A stretch of 64,000 nucleotides of DNA from Anoplopoma fimbria (taxonomy: Eukaryota > Chordata > Actinopteri > Perciformes > Anoplopomatidae), in contig NC_072469.1 in NCBI RefSeq assembly GCF_027596085.1, positions 15,444,238-15,508,237 on the forward strand, written 5' to 3'. The notes under the pieces are model-generated. The model ran no database searches, was not told the origin of the DNA, and saw only the letters and a list, made by a program, of their open reading frames with translations. Shown here one piece after another: positions 59,281 to 64,000 of this stretch; the stretch's first letter is position 1; every line of letters starts with the position of its first letter. The position numbers were made by a program, and so were the translations under genes.

Positions 59281-61030
59281 TTTTTTTCTTCAATATAAAT
59301 TACAATGAATGATTACCAGTGCCTTCGTGTACAAGCCTGCGTTCCACCACTGGCAGTATTGGCAGGTATGATATAAAGTCTGTGTGAAACAGACTCGCAT
59401 TGTACTTTGTTCAATGTTTTTTTTAAATACTAATGTATATGTAGAAAATGGCATATGCATGCTTTTATCTTGTTTGGAGATGTATATCCGATTGATTGTC
59501 CGACACCTAAACTGATAGTGTTGCATTATATATTTGAGAGACAACATTTGTGGGGAGTAATAGACTGTAATCTGTAAAAACAGCTGTTCCCAGGGCCTCA
59601 AAGTTTTGGCGCACATTTTCTTAACCTATTGCCAGAATAATGTGTTGGAGTTTTTCTCAAGAAGTGGAGAATTACCTCTCAAACTGTTCTAAATGATAAA
59701 TATCTAACAGGTGATTTAAAGTCTGTCGGGCATTTATAGCTGGAGCTTGAACAAAAAACACAAGATTAGAATATTAGAAGCTATTGCCACATAAATCAGA
59801 AAAAATAAATCACATCAGGTCCTTACACCATTGTTTGTCACATTTATACAACACCATATGACATTACGTCAGCCACAACAAAACAAGAAAATGGCATAGC
59901 TAAGAAATCTACTTATGTCTTGAAGATAACTACACTGGCAGGAGAGAGTGGTCCCTCATGACAACAGCACACATCTGGCGTTTTGTCACATGACTGCCAC
60001 TGTCGGTTGAAAACTGCATTTGAACTTAATCTTGTCATCGCTCTGGAGGCTGTCTGAATCTGGTGCAAACCTTCTTGCCACAACAGATCAACACAGACAA
60101 GACATTATACTATAAGATATAGGACACCATCAGGATAGCTTACTCTGCTTGAAGGAATTAAACCAATAGATATCACAGGGATGACCAATGACAATATGTT
60201 ATGTTCATTATCTGTTTAAATCCATTGATTATTTTGGGAGAAAGGCCAAATCTTACAATCTTCCAAAAAAGAATTTGTTACTTTTCCAAATATTTATCAG
60301 GCACTTTTCCACATGAACCACTCTTCAAATCAGCATTAATTAGATGCCACAAACAGCACTTAGGCCTTTAAAAAAAAAAAAAAAATGTATTTCCTTGTTC
60401 AACACAGTGGTGAAGAACACCAGGAGAAATGCCAGGAGGGAAATAACATAGTGGATATTTAGCGTTATTTTCTTTTTCTTCAAAAAAACCCTAAAATAAT
60501 ATATTTATATTGCCCTCTCGGACCTCTCCAATACCCAAATACCTGACCAGCTTGTGTTTTATCACCCAAGATGGATGAGTTTCAGAATAATAGACATTTC
60601 CATTTATTGATTAAATGCTACCAACTCAACAACACCAGGCACAAAGTGATTGATGATGGCATTCTTGTTGTCATCAAGGAGCATTTTAACCACAACAACG
60701 TGGCTAATGAATATGAATAGGAGCCACGGGAGGATTAAGTAATTCCACTGGACGCACTTTGAAAGGTGGCCACCGCTACATTAACGTCACTGTAATGCTC
60801 AAAGACCAGAGTCTCCATTTCAGCTGTGTGGAGAGGGGATGAACTGACTGTAGGACAACGGAAAGTCAATATCCTTGTTGAGCACAAAATGAACACGGTG
60901 TTTAATCCTATGTCCACACCAATAGTCTGCTCCATCACGTTGCTTCACCCGAGCTGCCGCTCAGCTTACCTTCCACTGCTAGCCTCAGGCCACAGGCAGA
61001 AAGTGTGTGTGGTTTATTAGACCCCGCGCT
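59281..61030. other. Unique AT-rich non-coding DNA
   Basis: Poly-A run at about 60370-60385. Frames at 59290-59616 (minus) and 60735-61020 have no recognisable domain. No gene supported. Confidence 0.45.
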
Positions 61031-61054
61031 GTGTGTGTGTGTGTGTGTGTGTGT
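61031..61054 (+). repeat. (GT)n microsatellite
   Basis: Twelve GT units. Confidence 0.95.
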
Positions 61055-62010
61055 GATCAGAAGCTATACGGATTACGTTCTGCAAAAGCCGTTTCCCAGA
61101 CTTGTTTTGAAAGGGCTCAAATTGGCAGAAGTAGTGGAAAACGGGACGGCTCTGGTGGTGAGTCGGTGTGATGATGATCGTCTCACTTTTCTGACAAATG
61201 CGATTTAAGAAAAAAAAAAAAGGAGCTGTTTTGTAAAATTGGGATTAGCAAGGTTTTGACAATCTCTGTAATACTCTAAATACAGGACAAACTGAGTCCT
61301 AGAGCTTCATCCTGAGTGTTTAAGTTAATTGATGGTGGTACAGTATGGGACCTGAGCTAGGCAGGGTACTTTAAGGACTTTCATCTTTTTCTCAGATGCT
61401 GCAGTCAGCGCCTTGACCAGGATGTTCAAAGTACAGATGAGGAGGAGATGAGATTTTTTTTTTTTCATTCCTGCAATAATGGCAAGCAGGTTCAGTGCAC
61501 AGTTCATCAGCGTGGAGCACTGCAGGTTCATAATTACCTGTCATCTGGATTCAGAGAAGTTGTTAGCTTGTACTTTGTGGTAGTAGATGGAATATTAATG
61601 GAAAAATCGCTGTTGTGTGATGTTATGTTGTAGACATGAATTTCATATGTACACAGTCTGTGGCAGGCCAATCGGGGGTTAAGGAATTATATCATCAGCA
61701 AGTATGCTAGGGTTGGTTTCTGCAAAAACATACTAACAGTAGGTTAGTTTGCTGTGCTGAAGGTTAGCATTAGCTGAAAGCGACATTTTTCCTTCATCTA
61801 ATGCAGGAGGAGTTCTGTTTTTGAAGATTGATACAAATATAAATCGTGTACTGTACTGCAAGATGACTGCAGCGTTGTTTGGAATTTTTTAATATCTAAC
61901 CTAAATAACTACTCTCCAAATTCCTTTCTCTAAATCTTTGAATGTGAATTTGTAATTTTTTAATTTTTATATATGTATTATTTAAATCAGTTTTATACAT
62001 CCCTCTATTA
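61055..62010. other. Unique AT-rich non-coding DNA
   Basis: A and T runs near 61208-61221 and 61453-61465. No gene or repeat recognised. Confidence 0.5.
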
Positions 62011-62013
62011 TTT

Positions 62014-62108
62014 GTAGCGGTGGAGGAAGCTTTCTGATCCTTTCCCTGAGTAAAAGTATAAATTCCACACTGTGAAAGTACTCCATTACAATTTTCATTG
62101 AAAGTTGA
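62014..62108 (+). repeat. End fragment of a MITE-like repeat, partner of 45600
   Basis: GCGGTGGAGGAAGCTTTCTG, ATCCTTTCCCTGAGTAAAAG and GTGAAAGTACTCCATTACAA resemble one terminal segment of a common fish repeat; 45600-45695 looks like its other end. Only the order and words support this. Confidence 0.5.
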
Positions 62109-62498
62109 GTTTACATTGATTGTTTGACAAAATAATTTAGCTCCCCCTCTTGTAGCTCTATATCTCTTATATAGATGTCATAGCACACATTTTTCCCAAA
62201 TGATTTCATGCTGCAAAAAAACAGCATCCTCATGGTTTCATCCATACTTTTGCTCTTTGTGCTCCAGTAATGATAGTTGTATCACCTTGTGTTACGCAAC
62301 ATCGCTTTGACAAATCCCATCTTCCTTTGCTGTATCCTATTACTATTTGTTTTTACTGTGTATATTTAGAGCACATGCTTTATTTGCTGCCTCAACAGCT
62401 CAGTTTCCCCGCAGGCCTCATTACAGTTTCATCCCACATTATCTGATATACAGTCAGTCTCTATTTCCAGCCTGCGTGGTGTTAGTACACCGGAGGGT
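62109..62498. other. Unique AT-rich non-coding DNA
   Basis: Nothing recognised. Confidence 0.5.
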
Positions 62499-62500
62499 TG

Positions 62501-62551
<51 letters not shown>

Positions 62552-62552
62552 G
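62501..62552 (+). repeat. (CT)n microsatellite
   Basis: About 50 bp of CT repeat with two interruptions. Creates a poly Ser-Leu frame that is not a gene. Confidence 0.95.
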
Positions 62553-62890
62553 TGTTGTCCTGTGGTTTTATCCCTCTCACCTCCTCACCTGGCCGCTGGC
62601 CTGTGGGCTGCCAGCCTCAGATGGTTAATTATCTCTTGTCTGAGCCGCGATCACCTCCCCAGGGGCCTCGGCAGCATAGCGCCCGCATCAGAGGCAGCCT
62701 ATTGAACTCCCCTCCCCAAGCCCACCGGGGTGTCCAACCACCTGGCTAATAACGATTCATGCAGCTGCCAATCCGGCTGAGCCGCGCCATCAATATTCCT
62801 GTCTGCAGAATAACATCAATTAAGAGACAGGGATCTGAGCATCGAGACGCAGGACAAATATCCTCCGCTGCGTTGATGTCTTAAATGGCA
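62553..62890. promoter_or_regulatory. Candidate conserved non-coding block
   Basis: GC-balanced unique sequence: ATGGTTAATTATCTCTTGTC, GGCTAATAACGATTCATGC, GCGCCATCAATATTCC and AATAACATCAATTAAGAGAC. No recognisable domain in any frame. Enhancer-like by texture. Confidence 0.35.
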
Positions 62891-63555
62891 TGGACAGACA
62901 ACTGGTTGTGTGATCGCAGAGGCGACTTCTGGTGGAGGCCGAGACGAGAAAATACTCTCATGTACTGTATGTCCATGAAATATAAGGCTGCAGCAAAAAG
63001 TCAATATTTCCAAAAATATAAAACTAGTGATTCCTAACCATGGTAACCGCGGATGCTTTGGTAGTTGCCGGGTAATATGTAAAGAATGTAGCTTAAAAAA
63101 ACTACGTGCTGTGATTGAAAGTGCATGAACACTAGTTGGTAAGCAGAGAATTATCATTTAAATTGATGGATAAATGGTGAAAATACTTGGCTCAAATACA
63201 TTGCAGCTATTGCCTCTTACCACTCCAAGGAGTAGTAGTATGTTTGCAAACTTCACTAAGTCAATACAAATATTGACATAATTGTATGAAATGGCACTAT
63301 AGTAATAACATCTACTTTTCTCTAATAAGTTAGTATTACTTTAATAACCCTCCAGTTAAAAATCTGTTTGAAAGAACACATTTGGAACACAACGGGTGGT
63401 TAAGATGAAGCGGTACTTTAGGGCTGTGAGGGCAAATCAGACAAAAAAAACGTCAGTCACCTTATGCTGAAATAATGTCAAACATCTTCTGTTACTTTTT
63501 TGAAGAAAAAGAAAAGATACTTAACTCGATAAGTAGCGAACGGATGCTGTTAAAA
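62891..63555. other. Unique AT-rich non-coding DNA
   Basis: Nothing recognised; frames are short. Confidence 0.5.
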
Positions 63556-63559
63556 TTCC

Positions 63560-64000
63560 GTGCACAGACGGCCCCTGACTCTCAACAGGCCCTCCCTGGG
63601 TGGCATGTAGAGAGTCGGAGGCTGTCTTAATCATGCCGAACAGTGGGGAATGCCTCAGAGCCCCTCTCCGTTAATGGCGACATCAGTGAGAACAGGGGGA
63701 CGGGAAGGGGAGGGGCAGCCTGAAAACCCTAGACCCTACAGTGTAGGCCAGGGTTATTATCTGCAATTACCCTGATTACTGAGCCCTTCATTTGAATGAC
63801 TAAGGTGAAATTCATTTATCCCCTGTATTACCACCAAACTGAGTCAGAGATGTTCATTAAGCAGTCAGCCAAGAAAGCCTGAATGTAATCTGTTCGGCGA
63901 GAAACACAGAACTGTATGAATGTGATCATAGACGCGAAAGTAAATGTTATTGGCAATAAAACTCATTCATTTTACCGCATTTGATGACTGAGCGCTACTT
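63560..64000. promoter_or_regulatory. Candidate conserved non-coding block at window edge
   Basis: Balanced unique sequence with CTGTCTTAATCATGCC, CGTTAATGGCGACATC, GGGTTATTATCTGCAATTAC, CCTGATTACTGAGCCC and GATGTTCATTAAGCAG. GATA- and homeodomain-type words are spaced through it. No supported frame. It may continue past the window. Confidence 0.35.

Noticed and set aside
1..64000. CRISPR array, phage, operon or defence island
   Set aside because: No regular spacer-repeat arrays, no dense same-strand genes and no ribosome-binding structure; the sequence is vertebrate-like throughout.

Overview
The window reads as teleost fish nuclear DNA, probably from a spiny-rayed (acanthomorph) species. 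The base composition is AT-rich. There is no operon structure or bacterial gene density, and no convincing host protein-coding exon in 64 kb. The identifiable sequence is mostly vertebrate-type repeats: a Tc1/mariner element with IR/DR-type inverted repeats, tRNA-derived SINEs, L2/RTE-like LINE debris, several MITE-like families and many microsatellites. I read it as a gene desert or a very large intron. Repeat family assignments come from sequence structure and general familiarity; no database was searched.

Layout. 1-10 kb: a nearly full-length but dead Tc1 element (696-2306) with a frameshifted transposase, a CpG-dense block near 3.2-3.6 kb, and three tandem copies of a 150-bp unit (5921-6369). 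10-23 kb: a CA microsatellite, a SINE-like fragment, a MITE copy, a GA/TG microsatellite, two perfect hairpins, and a 645-bp non-autonomous element bounded by 29-bp inverted repeats. 23-38 kb: two copies of an unclassified repeat, a nested pair of MITE-like elements (31.7-32.6 kb), and a complete tRNA-derived SINE beside another dispersed repeat (34.9-35.5 kb). 38-50 kb: two further copies of the MITE seen at 13.6 kb, two LINE 3' tails, a relative of the 150-bp unit, an odd CCAA-rich double block (43.8-44.4 kb), and a decayed L2-clade reverse transcriptase (about 46.5-47.0 kb). 50-64 kb: a CpG-dense block, a second SINE embedded in a compound AT/GTAT microsatellite (52.1-52.5 kb), two copies of another dispersed repeat, and simple repeats.

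Between the repeats are long unique stretches with closely spaced homeodomain-like TAATTA, ATTA and GATA-type words (for example near 6.9, 8.9, 23.7, 34.6, 40.5, 44.8, 56.6, 58.7, 62.8 and 63.7 kb). They resemble the conserved non-coding elements found around vertebrate developmental genes, but conservation cannot be judged from one sequence. No genes work together here. The only protein-coding remnants are selfish-element enzymes, and both are inactivated. I did not find a convincing new biological system. The observations most worth checking are the 150-bp tandem repeat, the CCAA-rich flanked repeat, the two perfect hairpins, the nested and microsatellite-embedded insertions, and the candidate regulatory blocks.
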